Positions 1-9,600 of a DNA stretch of 64,000 bases are shown piece by piece (within the stretch, counting starts at the first letter, position 1; each line of letters opens with the position of its first letter). The stretch covers positions 7,255,798 to 7,319,797 of the forward strand of contig NZ_CP036261.1 of NCBI RefSeq assembly GCF_007741475.1, written 5' to 3'. The stretch comes from Rosistilla ulvae (lineage in GTDB: Bacteria > Planctomycetota > Planctomycetia > Pirellulales > Pirellulaceae). The notes beneath the pieces are model-generated. The model worked only from the letters and a program-made list of their open reading frames with translations, was not told where the DNA came from and did not search any database. The position numbers and the translations under genes are program-made.

Positions 1-2
1 TG

Positions 3-290
3 GAAGCTCGCGTGATTGCGGAGGTCGATGCATTGATCCAGGTCGCTGCGAAACGACCGACACATTTGATCATCGTCTCGGGCGAAGTCGGTTGTGGAAT
101 CGTCCCCGAACATCCACTGGGACGCACGTTTCGCGATCTGCTCGGCTTGGCGAACCAACGCCTCGCCGCCTCCGGCGCGACAACCTACTGGATGGTCGCC
201 GGACTGGCGATCAACGCGACAGCGATTGCAGCGTCCCCCGAACACGCGGCTCAACAGATCAAGCATCTCGCCAACGGAGCAGCCCAATGA
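3..290 (+). CDS. cobU: CobU/CobP C-terminal fragment (adenosylcobinamide kinase / adenosylcobinamide-phosphate guanylyltransferase)
   Basis: The gene is cut by the window's left edge; the open frame continues upstream of base 3, so the GTG at 12 is internal. The visible 95 or so residues contain HLIIVSGEVGCGIVPEHPLG and then RTFRDLLGLANQRLAA, which are typical of the CobU C-terminal half (the VSNEVGxGIVP block). The family phosphorylates cobinamide and transfers GMP to it, giving the activated substrate for nucleotide loop assembly. The P-loop half lies outside the window. Its TGA overlaps the ATG of the next gene (ATGA), so it is the first visible member of the cobamide operon. Confidence 0.85.
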   Translation, partial: EARVIAEVDALIQVAAKRPTHLIIVSGEVGCGIVPEHPLGRTFRDLLGLANQRLAASGATTYWMVAGLAINATAIAASPEHAAQQIKHLANGAAQ

Positions 291-1282
291 ACCACGCTCA
301 TCGTACGCTCCGATTTTGGTTGCTGCCTCTCCTAACGCTGCTCGCATTTGCCGCGGGCTGTCGCCAGGAAACGTCCAACACACACGAGACCTCGCCGTCG
401 GCGAGCTTCCAAACGATTACCGATCGCCTGGATCGCGAAGTTCCCGTACAGCAACCCGCACAGCGAATCATTAGCCTCTCACCGGCGACCACGGAACTGT
501 TGTTCGCTCTCGGACTCGGCGACTCGGTTGTCGGCGCAACCAAACATTGCAACTTCCCCCCCGCAGCACTCGAAATCCCACGCGTCGGCGGCGGCACGCT
601 GGAGAGCATCAGCGCCGAAGTCATCGTCGCGGCTCAGCCGGACCTCGTACTTTGCAAATGGGACTATCATCAACCGTTGATCGAATCACTGGATCGGTTG
701 CAGGTCCGATCGATGGCGATTGGTGCCAAGAATCTGCAGGAGTTGTTCGAAGAGGCGAGGTGGATCGGAAAGTTGACCGACCGCACCGCGGAGGCCGAAG
801 CGTTGGTCAGCAGGATGCAAAACCAACAACAGCATCTGTTGAACGTCGTCTCGCGCGTCAAACACGATCCTCCGATCCGCGTCTTCTACGAAGTTTGGGA
901 CGATCCATTGATGACCGCGGGACCGGATTCCTTTATCGACGAATTGCTGACGATGGCCGGGCTGCAAAACATCGTTTCCGACACGGCGGTTCGGTACCCA
1001 AGGATCAGTTCCGAAACGGTACTGCAAGGCGATCCCCAGTTGATCCTGGCACCAACAACCCATTTTGAGACCGTCGACCTCGCGGAGATTCGCTCCCGAC
1101 CGGGCTGGGATTTGATCACCGCCGTGACCAACCAGAGAATCTACTTGATCTCGGGCGACGAAATCTCTCGCTGTGGTCCGCGAGTTCTCGATGCGTTGGC
1201 AGAGATCATCGTGGCGGCATACCCCGAAACACGCGAGGACCTGCAGTTGGATGCAACCGACCAAACGAAGGTAGCACCCTAG
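287..1282 (+). CDS. btuF: BtuF-like corrinoid ABC transporter substrate-binding lipoprotein
   Basis: 331 residues. The start is ATG 287, which overlaps the previous stop; a longer frame from 92 would read through cobU and is rejected. The protein opens with a signal sequence ending in a lipobox (LAFAAGC, Cys25), so it should be a membrane-anchored periplasmic lipoprotein. The body fits the periplasmic binding protein 2 family (BtuF/FecB type): RIISLSPATTELLFALGLGD near residue 60 and a C-terminal lobe with LTMAGLQNI and GDEISRCGPRVLDAL. Placement ahead of FecCD permease and ATPase genes and inside a cobamide operon argues for cobalamin or cobinamide as ligand. A haem or siderophore ligand cannot be excluded from sequence alone. 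Confidence 0.85.
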   Translation: MNHAHRTLRFWLLPLLTLLAFAAGCRQETSNTHETSPSASFQTITDRLDREVPVQQPAQRIISLSPATTELLFALGLGDSVVGATKHCNFPPAALEIPRVGGGTLESISAEVIVAAQPDLVLCKWDYHQPLIESLDRLQVRSMAIGAKNLQELFEEARWIGKLTDRTAEAEALVSRMQNQQQHLLNVVSRVKHDPPIRVFYEVWDDPLMTAGPDSFIDELLTMAGLQNIVSDTAVRYPRISSETVLQGDPQLILAPTTHFETVDLAEIRSRPGWDLITAVTNQRIYLISGDEISRCGPRVLDALAEIIVAAYPETREDLQLDATDQTKVAP

Positions 1283-2287
1283 ATGTCAGCTCGCTGGAAC
1301 ATCCTGTTTGCGTCGATCGTGATGCTAGTTGTGGCGGTTTGCGTCTGCCTCGTGGGAGCCACCTCGATCTCGCCAAGCGAACTGTTTGCTGCGGCGACCG
1401 GTGGAGCTAGCTTAAGCGAATCGGACCGCGCGATCTTGTTCCAACTGCGTCTGCCGCGAATCGTGGCTGCCGCATTTGTTGGCGGATCGCTTGCCGCAGC
1501 CGGTGTCGGATTTCAGGGACTGTTCCGCAACCCATTGGCCGAACCGTATGTGATCGGCGCATCGAGCGGGGCAGGGCTGGGGGTGGCGATCGTTGTGATC
1601 TGCGGCCTGCGGGCGTCGGTCTGGTCGATCGGGGCGGTCGCCTCGCTGGCGATGCTCGGTTCGGTCGGCGTCGTGATGTTGGTGTTGTTGGTCGGCGCGA
1701 TGATGCGATCGACATCGACGACCTCGCTGTTGCTGGCGGGAGTTGTGATCAGCAGCATGGTCAATGCGATCGTCTCGGCGCTGATGTTTTTGTTCGACCA
1801 GAAAGCGGTGGTGATCCTGTCGTGGTTGATGGGATCGCTTGCCAGCAGCCACTGGGGAACGGCGATCTTGGCGGGCACTTTGGGTGGCGCAGGGATGATC
1901 GGAATCGGTTTACTGTCGAGGCCTTTGGACGCATTCGCCTTGGGCGACACCGCATCGCAATCACTCGGATTGGACTTGTCCCGATTCCGCTGGTTGATCA
2001 TCGGCGCCGCCAGCTTGGCGACCGCCGGCGCCGTGGCTGCCTCCGGAGTGATCGGGTTTGTCGGCCTGATCGCACCCCACATGGCGCGGCTATTCGTCGG
2101 ACCTCGACATGCTGTGTTGATTCCGATGAGCGTTTGCATCGGGGCGACGTTGATGCTGCTGGCGGATGCCGTGGCTCGTACGGTGATCGCTCCGGCGGAA
2201 CTGCCAGTCGGCATCGTCACCGCACTCCTAGGGTGTCCTGTCTTCCTGTGGTTATTACTCAGCCGCCGAACGGGAGCATCCGCATGA
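1283..2287 (+). CDS. btuC: BtuC-like FecCD-family ABC transporter permease
   Basis: 334 residues. The ATG directly follows the stop of the binding protein with no gap. Highly hydrophobic, with about ten predicted membrane helices. Family blocks are visible: LRLPRIVAAAFVGGSLAAAG, then FRNPLAEPYVIGASSGAGLG, and near the C-terminus GVIGFVGLIAPHMARLFVGP, which is the coupling region that contacts the ATPase. It forms the inner-membrane channel of a corrinoid importer together with the lipoprotein upstream and the ATPase downstream. Its stop overlaps the next start (ATGA). Confidence 0.88.
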   Translation: MSARWNILFASIVMLVVAVCVCLVGATSISPSELFAAATGGASLSESDRAILFQLRLPRIVAAAFVGGSLAAAGVGFQGLFRNPLAEPYVIGASSGAGLGVAIVVICGLRASVWSIGAVASLAMLGSVGVVMLVLLVGAMMRSTSTTSLLLAGVVISSMVNAIVSALMFLFDQKAVVILSWLMGSLASSHWGTAILAGTLGGAGMIGIGLLSRPLDAFALGDTASQSLGLDLSRFRWLIIGAASLATAGAVAASGVIGFVGLIAPHMARLFVGPRHAVLIPMSVCIGATLMLLADAVARTVIAPAELPVGIVTALLGCPVFLWLLLSRRTGASA

Positions 2288-3081
2288 CGACTCTGTCAGC
2301 CCGATCGATCCGCTTTGGGTTCCATCGCGACAACGACGTGATTCGCGACTTGTCGCTGGATCTTGCCGATGGCGATGTGCTGGCGTTGTTGGGCGGCAAC
2401 GGCGCTGGCAAGACGACGCTGTTGCGTCTGCTGGCTGGGCAATTGGTGCCTCAGCAAGGCGAGATCCTGCTGGATGAAATGCCGATGCAAGCGTGGTCGC
2501 GGCGCGAGATTGCCCAACGCGTGGCGTTGATGCCACAGTCGGAGCGGTGCGAAGCCGGGCTTACCGTTCGCGAGATGGTTCGGCTGGGCCGAGCTGCTCA
2601 TCGCGGTTGGTTGATGCCGTTGACCGAGGAGGACGAACAAGCGGTCGACGAAGCACTGCGGGTCACCGACATGCATCAGCTTCATCATCGGCAGGTCACG
2701 ACGTTGTCGGGAGGCCAGTTGCAACGAGCGATCTTGGCGCGGTCGCTCGCCCAACACGCTTCGGTCTTGCTGTTGGACGAACCGACCAGCGGGCTCGATC
2801 TAAAACATCAATACGACTGCTTGAACCAAGTTCGCCAGCTGGCGAAAGAGCGGAACCTGATCGCCGTCGTCTCGATGCACGACTTAAATCAAGCGGCGAT
2901 GTTTGCCGATCGAGTTGCATTGTTGGCCGACGGGCAAGTCTTGGCGATGGGGGATTGCGAGTCGGTCTTTACCGAGGACTTGATCTACCAAACCTATGGC
3001 ATCCGTGTGACCGTTGCGAAGCACCCGATTCACGACACGCCGCTGATCGTCCCTCTGTGCCAGGAAAGGTCACCGGGATGA
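2284..3081 (+). CDS. btuD: BtuD-like ABC transporter ATP-binding protein
   Basis: 265 residues from ATG 2284, in ATGA overlap with the permease; the longer frame from 1822 is a read-through of the permease. Walker A is GGNGAGKTT (about residues 37-45), the signature is LSGGQLQRAILARSLA, Walker B is VLLLDEPTSGLD, and the switch histidine lies in VVSMHDLNQA. This is the FepC/BtuD type of importer ATPase. It completes a BtuFCD-like system that would bring corrinoids into the cytoplasm, where the rest of the operon remodels them. Confidence 0.9.
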   Translation: MTTLSARSIRFGFHRDNDVIRDLSLDLADGDVLALLGGNGAGKTTLLRLLAGQLVPQQGEILLDEMPMQAWSRREIAQRVALMPQSERCEAGLTVREMVRLGRAAHRGWLMPLTEEDEQAVDEALRVTDMHQLHHRQVTTLSGGQLQRAILARSLAQHASVLLLDEPTSGLDLKHQYDCLNQVRQLAKERNLIAVVSMHDLNQAAMFADRVALLADGQVLAMGDCESVFTEDLIYQTYGIRVTVAKHPIHDTPLIVPLCQERSPG

Positions 3082-4073
3082 TACCGATGTTTGTAATTCT
3101 GATTGCTGTTTTGCTGGACGTTCGTTGGGGCGAACCGCCCAACCGCTTCCACCCTGTGGTTTGGATGGGATCGCTGATCGCATGGGCGAAAAAGAGATGC
3201 CCCGGCGACAGCACTGATCGTCACGGCAACAAGCTCCGTTTTTTGTGGGGCATCGCAATCGTTGTCGTCGGTTCCTGTCTGGTTGGACTGGTCGGTTGGA
3301 TCATCCAGGTCGGAAGCTCGCGAATGATCGCGGGGGAATTTTTCCAAAAACCGTTCGCCTGGGTGATCGTCGTGTTGGTGCAAGCGTTGGTGCTGAAATC
3401 GTGCTTCGGCATTTCGGCACTCTATCGTGCTGGACAATCGGTCTTCGAGGCACTCAGCCAAGAGGACATTCCGCGGGCGAGAACGCAGCTCGCCTATCAC
3501 TTGGTCAGCCGCGACGTCGAACATTTATCCGCGTCGCAGATATCGGCCGCCGCGATCGAATCGGTCGCAGAGAATACATCCGATTCGATTGTCGCCCCGC
3601 TCTTCTTTTATGTTACCGCTGGTTTGCCAGGCGTTTTGATCTATCGCTTTGCCAACACCTGCGATGCGATGTTGGGTTATCGCACAACGGAATTGGAGTG
3701 GCTCGGAAAACCAGCTGCTCGCTTCGACGATCTCCTGAACTTGATCCCCGCACGCATCACCGCGGTTCTGATGATCGTTGCGAACAATCCATTTCGCCGC
3801 GAAGCGTCGTCGGCATTAAAAACGTGGCTCCGCGATGCCCGCGCGACAGCCAGCCCCAACGCAGGGCATCCGATGAGCGTCGCTGCGGGACTGCTGCAGG
3901 TCTGCCTCGAGAAGCGAAACCATTATCGGCTGGGTTGGGAATTCCCGCCGCCAACTCGTGCTGACATCTCCCAGATGCTGGTCTTGTTCCGGCGCACGGT
4001 TTGGCTTGCCGTGATTCTCGCATCCGCATCCTGTCAGATCGCAATGTTCCTTCCATCCAGGAGCACTACATGA
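3078..4073 (+). CDS. cbiB: CbiB/CobD-type adenosylcobinamide-phosphate synthase
   Basis: 331 residues from ATG 3078, in ATGA overlap with the ATPase. It is an integral membrane protein that joins cobyric acid to aminopropanol (phosphate). Family signatures present: the N-terminal LLDVRWGEPPNRFHPVVWMG, SVAENTSDSIVAPLFFY, YRFANTCDAMLGYRTTELEW, and ARFDDLLNLIPARITAVLM. Length is normal for the family. It is coupled to the threonine-phosphate decarboxylase fusion that would supply its aminopropanol phosphate substrate. With CobU it allows entry from cobyric acid as well as from salvaged cobinamide. Confidence 0.92.
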   Translation: MIPMFVILIAVLLDVRWGEPPNRFHPVVWMGSLIAWAKKRCPGDSTDRHGNKLRFLWGIAIVVVGSCLVGLVGWIIQVGSSRMIAGEFFQKPFAWVIVVLVQALVLKSCFGISALYRAGQSVFEALSQEDIPRARTQLAYHLVSRDVEHLSASQISAAAIESVAENTSDSIVAPLFFYVTAGLPGVLIYRFANTCDAMLGYRTTELEWLGKPAARFDDLLNLIPARITAVLMIVANNPFRREASSALKTWLRDARATASPNAGHPMSVAAGLLQVCLEKRNHYRLGWEFPPPTRADISQMLVLFRRTVWLAVILASASCQIAMFLPSRSTT

Positions 4074-5812
4074 AAGCGTCCCCAGCATCGACTGGCGAAG
4101 AGCACCACGGTGGCATCGATTCGAACGAACTCAAAGCACGCCAGATCGATCCGCGAAATGTGCTCGACCTCAGCAGCAACCTGTTGTTTGTCGACCATCC
4201 GCAACGCGTCAAAAATGCGATCCAGACATCCCAATTCTCGCACTACCCCGATCGCGATTGTGGTCCGTTGTTGGATGCGCTGGCAGCGCGACACCAGATC
4301 CCTACCGATCGCATCTTGGCGGGGAACGGTTGCTGCGAACTGATTCACTTGGTCGCCAGCACGCTGTTGAATTCCAGCGACCGCGCGATGATGGTCGGCC
4401 CCACTTTTTCAGAATACGCGCGGGCATCGCGGCTCGCTGGTGCGGTTACTTATGAAGTGCGTTCGAAAGCGTCCGAAGCGTTTGCAGTTCCCACCGAAGC
4501 GATCCAGAACGATCTGGAAAGTCAGTCGCCGCGTCTTGTCTGGATTTGCAATCCCAACAATCCGACGGGACAAGCGGTCGACGCATCGGTGATCCAAGAT
4601 TGGGTGGAGTCCTGTCCGCAAACGACCTTTGTTGTCGACGAATCCTACATCGACTTCTCCGTGTCGACGCAGAGTCTTGTCGGAAACGAAGCCGCAAATT
4701 TGATAGTCCTACGTTCGATGACCAAGTCGCACGCGTTGGCTGGTCTGCGATTGGGATACCTGGTCGCATCGGAGCCGCAGATCCAAGCGTTGACCGCGCG
4801 ACGCATCCCTTGGTCGGTCAACGAACTGGCGCAAGCCGCCGGCGTCGCCGCGCTCATGTCGCAGCCCCATTACGATGCCGCGATGCAGCGTCTACAAACC
4901 GAACAAACGCGTTTGATCGGTGAACTTCGACAACGCGGCTACGATCCAATTTCCAGCGAGACCGGTTTCTTCATGCTGCCGATAGGAGATGCCACGGCTT
5001 TTCGCGATCGGTTGTTATCAAGCAGAGTCCTGGTGCGTGATTGCACTTCGTTTGGCCTTCCCGAGCATGTCCGGATCGCGATCGGTGACGCTTCGGCAAC
5101 CGACCGTTTGCTCGCCGCGATCGATGGTCGACCGCTAGCTGCCACGACGCCAAGCGATGCGGTTGAGTCCGGCAGTGCGCCGACTTGGGGAGACGATTTT
5201 CGTTCCCAGCTGCACCAACTGTTTCGTCTGCGACGCGATGTTCGACGCTTCCGTACCGACCCCATCGCCCAACAGCTGATGGCTCAATGGATCGAGGCGG
5301 CCTGCATGGCACCGTCGGTTGGGCTGTCGCAACCGTGGCGATTCATGTCGGTCGATCAACCATCGCTTCGCGAGCGGGTCTTGGCGGAATTTGAATTGCA
5401 GAACGAATCGGCAGCAAGCGGATACGAGGATGCCGAACGCCAGCAGTATCAAAAACTAAAGCTTGCCGGCCTTCGCGAAGCCCCCGAACAGCTCGCTATT
5501 TTTGTTGTCCCCGAACCGTCGCAAGGGCGTGGGCTGGGGCGGCAAACGATGCCCGAAACGGTTGTCTATTCCGTCGTCGCGGCAATCCAAAACCTCTGGC
5601 TGGCAGCCCGCTGCGACGGCGTAGGCGTCGGCTGGGTTTCCATCCTCCGACCGGAACGAATCAGTAAGATCCTGGCGGTCCCCGATCACTGGCAACTGAT
5701 CGCCTATTTGTGCTTAGGGTACCCGAGCGGTCCCGCCCAAGAGATTCCCACGCTTGAGCTTGCCGGATGGGAAGAACGCATGCAGACAAACCAATTGTGG
5801 ACTCATTCATGA
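4070..5812 (+). CDS. Fusion of threonine-phosphate decarboxylase (CobD/CobC-like) and BluB (5,6-dimethylbenzimidazole synthase)
   Basis: 580 residues from ATG 4070, in ATGA overlap with cbiB. Residues about 30-350 are a fold-type I aminotransferase-like domain: LAGNGCCELIHL, CNPNNPTGQ (160-168), VVDESYIDF, and the probable PLP lysine K219 in SMTKSHALAGLRLG. This fits L-threonine-O-3-phosphate decarboxylase, which makes aminopropanol phosphate. Residues about 376-575 are a nitroreductase-fold BluB domain: RLRRDVRRFRTDP, MAPSVGLSQPWRF, GLGRQTMPET, and GVGWVSIL. The characterised BluB uses an Asp and a Ser in matching motifs to convert FMNH2 and O2 to DMB. A linker at 350-376 joins them in one uninterrupted frame. 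One polypeptide would thus supply both arms of the nucleotide loop. HisC-type activity for domain 1 is less likely given the context. Confidence 0.85.
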   Translation: MKASPASTGEEHHGGIDSNELKARQIDPRNVLDLSSNLLFVDHPQRVKNAIQTSQFSHYPDRDCGPLLDALAARHQIPTDRILAGNGCCELIHLVASTLLNSSDRAMMVGPTFSEYARASRLAGAVTYEVRSKASEAFAVPTEAIQNDLESQSPRLVWICNPNNPTGQAVDASVIQDWVESCPQTTFVVDESYIDFSVSTQSLVGNEAANLIVLRSMTKSHALAGLRLGYLVASEPQIQALTARRIPWSVNELAQAAGVAALMSQPHYDAAMQRLQTEQTRLIGELRQRGYDPISSETGFFMLPIGDATAFRDRLLSSRVLVRDCTSFGLPEHVRIAIGDASATDRLLAAIDGRPLAATTPSDAVESGSAPTWGDDFRSQLHQLFRLRRDVRRFRTDPIAQQLMAQWIEAACMAPSVGLSQPWRFMSVDQPSLRERVLAEFELQNESAASGYEDAERQQYQKLKLAGLREAPEQLAIFVVPEPSQGRGLGRQTMPETVVYSVVAAIQNLWLAARCDGVGVGWVSILRPERISKILAVPDHWQLIAYLCLGYPSGPAQEIPTLELAGWEERMQTNQLWTHS

Positions 5813-6291
5813 CATCGATCGAAAATTTGTTGTTCGACATGGCACAACTGTTCTGGTGGCCGGTGCTGCTGCTGGTCCTGTTCGCGTTTGCCTACGCCCT
5901 GTTCAAACTCGGCGGCTTCCTGATCGAAGCGTTCCTGCGACTGCGGCTGCCGCAGCGGCATTGGGTCGTGCCGACCGATGCAACCGGTTCGCTCGAATCG
6001 ATGGAACTTCTCGTCCTTCGCGAGCTGGAAGGGTTGCGACTGTGCAGCCGGATCGCACCGATGCTGGGACTTGTCGCGACGATGATCCCTCTTGGGCCTG
6101 CGCTTGCCGCCGTGTCGTCGGGGCAGTCGCAAATCACCGCCAACAGCATGGGGGGCGCGTTTGCAGCAGTGATCATCGCGCTGGTCGCGGCGTCGATCAC
6201 GTTTGCGATCTACACGGTCCGGCGGCGATGGTTGATGCAGGAATTAACGCATTGGATGGAATCTCAAACCAGCGATCTGGAATCGACATGA
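5809..6291 (+). CDS. MotA/TolQ/ExbB-type proton channel protein next to the CobN-like gene
   Basis: 160 residues from ATG 5809, in ATGA overlap with the fusion gene. Three hydrophobic segments: residues about 8-40, a middle segment IAPMLGLVATMIPLGPAL, and SMGGAFAAVIIALVAASITFA. The APMLGLVATM block and the Ala/Gly-rich third helix are characteristic of ExbB/TolQ/MotA subunits. The protein is short for that family, with little cytoplasmic loop. ExbB-type proteins form pentameric channels that use proton motive force with an ExbD partner; the next gene probably encodes that partner. Similar genes accompany CobN-like proteins in other phyla. The function with CobN is inferred from context. Confidence 0.8.
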   Translation: MTSIENLLFDMAQLFWWPVLLLVLFAFAYALFKLGGFLIEAFLRLRLPQRHWVVPTDATGSLESMELLVLRELEGLRLCSRIAPMLGLVATMIPLGPALAAVSSGQSQITANSMGGAFAAVIIALVAASITFAIYTVRRRWLMQELTHWMESQTSDLEST

Positions 6292-6638
6292 ACCGACGCC
6301 GTCTACAAATCCTCAGCAGCGACGACAGCGATCCGATGCTCTCGTCGATCAACTTGGTCGATGTCTTTTTGGTCGCGTTGGCGATTCTGATGATCGCGCT
6401 GATGAACCATCCGTTAGCCGAATTGGCGAGCGGCGATTTCACCCTCATCCGCGATGAAGGGAAACCGACGATGGAGATCATCGTCAAACAAGGCGAACAG
6501 CTGACACGCTTTCAATCGACGGGACTGTCATCCGAAGGAAACGGCACCGAAGCCGGCACCGCCTATCGCATGAAGGACGGATCGATGGTCTACGTCCCCC
6601 GATCAACACCCTCGGACAACGAAACCACATCGAAATGA
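6288..6638 (+). CDS. DUF2149 protein (small ExbD/TolR-like membrane partner)
   Basis: 116 residues from ATG 6288, in ATGA overlap with the ExbB-like gene. It begins with a charged cytoplasmic stretch, then DPMLSSINLVDVFLVALAIL, which is the DUF2149 signature: a single membrane helix carrying an Asp in NLVDVFLV. The same arrangement (an Asp at the start of the only helix) carries the proton in ExbD and TolR. A short domain of about 70 residues follows, with EIIVKQGEQLTRFQSTG, and would lie on the periplasmic side. It ends at the ATGA junction with the CobN-like gene. ExbD homology is an inference from topology and the Asp. Confidence 0.8.
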   Translation: MNRRRLQILSSDDSDPMLSSINLVDVFLVALAILMIALMNHPLAELASGDFTLIRDEGKPTMEIIVKQGEQLTRFQSTGLSSEGNGTEAGTAYRMKDGSMVYVPRSTPSDNETTSK

Positions 6639-9600
6639 TAACCTCGTCAGTACACGATTTCATTCGACACTTCGCACTCAAAGGCTCTCGGTTGTCACGC
6701 TACGATTCACAAACAGAACGGTGCTCCTTGGTTTTACGAAACGCTCGACGCCCCTGGTTGTCCAACTGTTCAATCGTCGTCATCGCGTTGGCGACGGTCC
6801 TTTGCATGGCATCCAACCGGCAAGCGATCGCCGCCGAAGACGACAAGTCGGTGCTGGTCCTGCATTCCTATTTGATCTCACCGGCGCAGATCGCAACGCT
6901 GCAATCGGCGGCGAAAGAGGCCCCCGTCGATTTGCGTTTTTTGGCAGCGGACTCAGCTGACACCGATACGCTGCGAGCGGAAATCGAACGGGCCGACTTG
7001 ATCCTGCTGGATGTTGCTCATGAGAGTGTGCTGACGCCGATCGTTTCCAAATCGGCGGAGGACATCGAGAAGTCCGATCTGCCCTATATCCTGGTGCCGG
7101 GACTGGATCGCGTGCGTCGCGGGCAGCTGATGCAGGCGGCCTCTTTGAAAAGCCAACACAAGGTTTCCGACGAGACCGCCGCGCGGATTCGGCAGTACTA
7201 CCGATACGGAGGCGACGGCAACACGCTTCTTCTAATGGCGGCATTGGCGACCGATCTCAGCAACCCCCCCGCCGCCGATCTGCCCGCCGCCATCGCGTTT
7301 CCCGAACAGGGATTTTATCACCCCGACTGGACCGAGATCGAAACCAGTCGCGAAGTCATCCAGTCGAAGCTGGCCGGCGATGCCAAGCCGATCGTCGCCA
7401 TCGCGATCAATTCGGCCACCCTTTCCTCGGGCGATACCGATTGGTTGGATGCGATCCTATTGGCTCTGAAGCAGCGCGACATCAATGGCTATGCATTTTA
7501 CGGGCCGCGACAGAACAGCCAACTGTTTACCGAGATGACTTGCCGCGATAAGGATGGAGAAGCGAAGCCTTTCGCCGACCTGATCATCAATGCGGCGTTG
7601 ATCTTCCGTCCCGCCGAACGCAAGGCCGAAATCGACCAAATCGGCGTGCCGGTGATGCAGACGTTGCCTTCACTGAATCGCGATGCAGAGCAATGGCGAG
7701 CCAGCGACGATGGGCTGGCGATGGCCAATATCTCCTATTATTACGCGTCGAGCGAGTTGGCGGGCATGATTGCCCCAATGCTGATTTCGGCTCGCAACGC
7801 CGACACGCGTTTGCTCCAACCGATCAATCAACAGATCGCGGCCCTGGCCGATCGCGCTGCGGCGATCTGCCGACTGCAACAAAGTCAGCGGGGCGAGCGG
7901 CGGATCGCGATGATGGTTTACAACTATCCGCAAGGCGAAAACAACTTCGGCGCCTCGTTCCTCAATGTTCCCAAGAGTCTGGTGAACGTGATCGCCGCGA
8001 TGAAACAGGCGGGATATACGACCGAGACAATCGATGAATCAAGCCTCACGTCGGCGGTCCAAACGTCGCTGCGAGCACTCTACGATTCAGACGCCTTGAT
8101 TTCGCAGCACGCCGCCGGCAAGGCTGGCTTCCTGCCGCTGGCCGAATACCAAACCTGGTTCGACGGATTGCCGGCCCCGACGCGGCACCGCATCGAGAAC
8201 CACTGGGGCGATCCACGCTCTGCGGCCGTTCGCACCGAATCGGGCGATAGCGGGTTTGTGATCCCCGGCGTCCAACTGGGTAACATCCACGTGATCCCAC
8301 AACCGCTCCGCCATGAAGTGACTGCGGCGACGGAGGCCGAACTGCGGAAGCAGCGGATCAATCACAACTCGACGGTCCCGCTGAGCCACAAATATCTGGC
8401 GACTTATCTGTACTTGCGACAACAGTGGAGGGCCGACGCGGTCGTCCATTTTGGCACGCATGGAACACTCGAATGGGCTCCCGGCAAACAACGAGCACTG
8501 TCGGTCGACGACGATCCGCTGCTTGCACTCGGCTCGCTGCCAAACGTCTATCCCTACATCATGGACAACCTGGGGGAAGCGACAACGGCGAAGCGACGCT
8601 CCGGTGCGGTGATGATCAGCCACATGACACCGATGTTTTCGCCAGCCGGATTCCGACCGGGGCTGCACGAGATGCACGACCTAATGCACGACTGGGAAAC
8701 CATTGCCGACGGGCCGGTTCGCAAGCAGATGGAGAAACAGCTTGTCGATTGGTTCGCCGAGCAGAAGCTCGATCGCGACCTCGGCTGGTCGACCGATCGG
8801 ATCGCCGACCACTTCGAAGAATTCATGGAAGTGCTGCATCCCTACCTGGACGACATCGCGCAGACGGCACAGCCGCAAGGGCTGGCGGTACTGGGGCAGG
8901 TGCCCGATCGAGAGCGCCGGTTTGGCATGGTGATGCAAATGTTAAGGAAGCGGTTGATCGATGCGTTGGGTGAAGATATCGACGAGGTCTTCTTGCTCGA
9001 TGCGGCCAAGGTCGGCAATTCGCGCCCGGCGCGTTGGTTGCGGATGGCGTTGCAGGATGCGGATGCGGCGAGCCGGTTGGACCTGCGAATGATCGACAAC
9101 CTCGATTCCAGCAAGCAGACCTCGGTCCCGAACCGCGCTGCGGAGAAAACGTTGGACGCAGACGTACTTCTCGAACTCGCCCTCGAAGCGCAGCGACTCG
9201 ATGCGTTGTTGGCAACCAACAACGAAATCCCCGCCCTGATCACCGCACTCGACGGCCAACATGTTCCGTCGAGCTATGGAGGCGATCCGGTGCGGAATCC
9301 CGACAGCCTGCCGACCGGCAAAAATCTATACGGTTTCGATCCCTCTCGCGTCCCTACGCGGCAGGCTTGGGAAATCGGTGTCGGCGTCTTGGACGACTGG
9401 ATCGCCGACTATCGCCTGCGACACGAGAATGCCTACCCGCAACAGATCGCATTTACAATGTGGGCTGGTGAAACGATGCGGCACCACGGCGTGATGGAAT
9501 CGCAAATTTTTCATGCGTTGGGAGTGCGTCCACGGTGGGACGACACCGGACGAATGAAGGGGATCGAATTGGTAAGCGATTCAGATTTTGGGAGGCCGCG

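Noticed and set aside
1-300. Cobalamin riboswitch for the operon
   Set aside because: The operon begins upstream of the window and no B12-box-like leader structure was found inside it.
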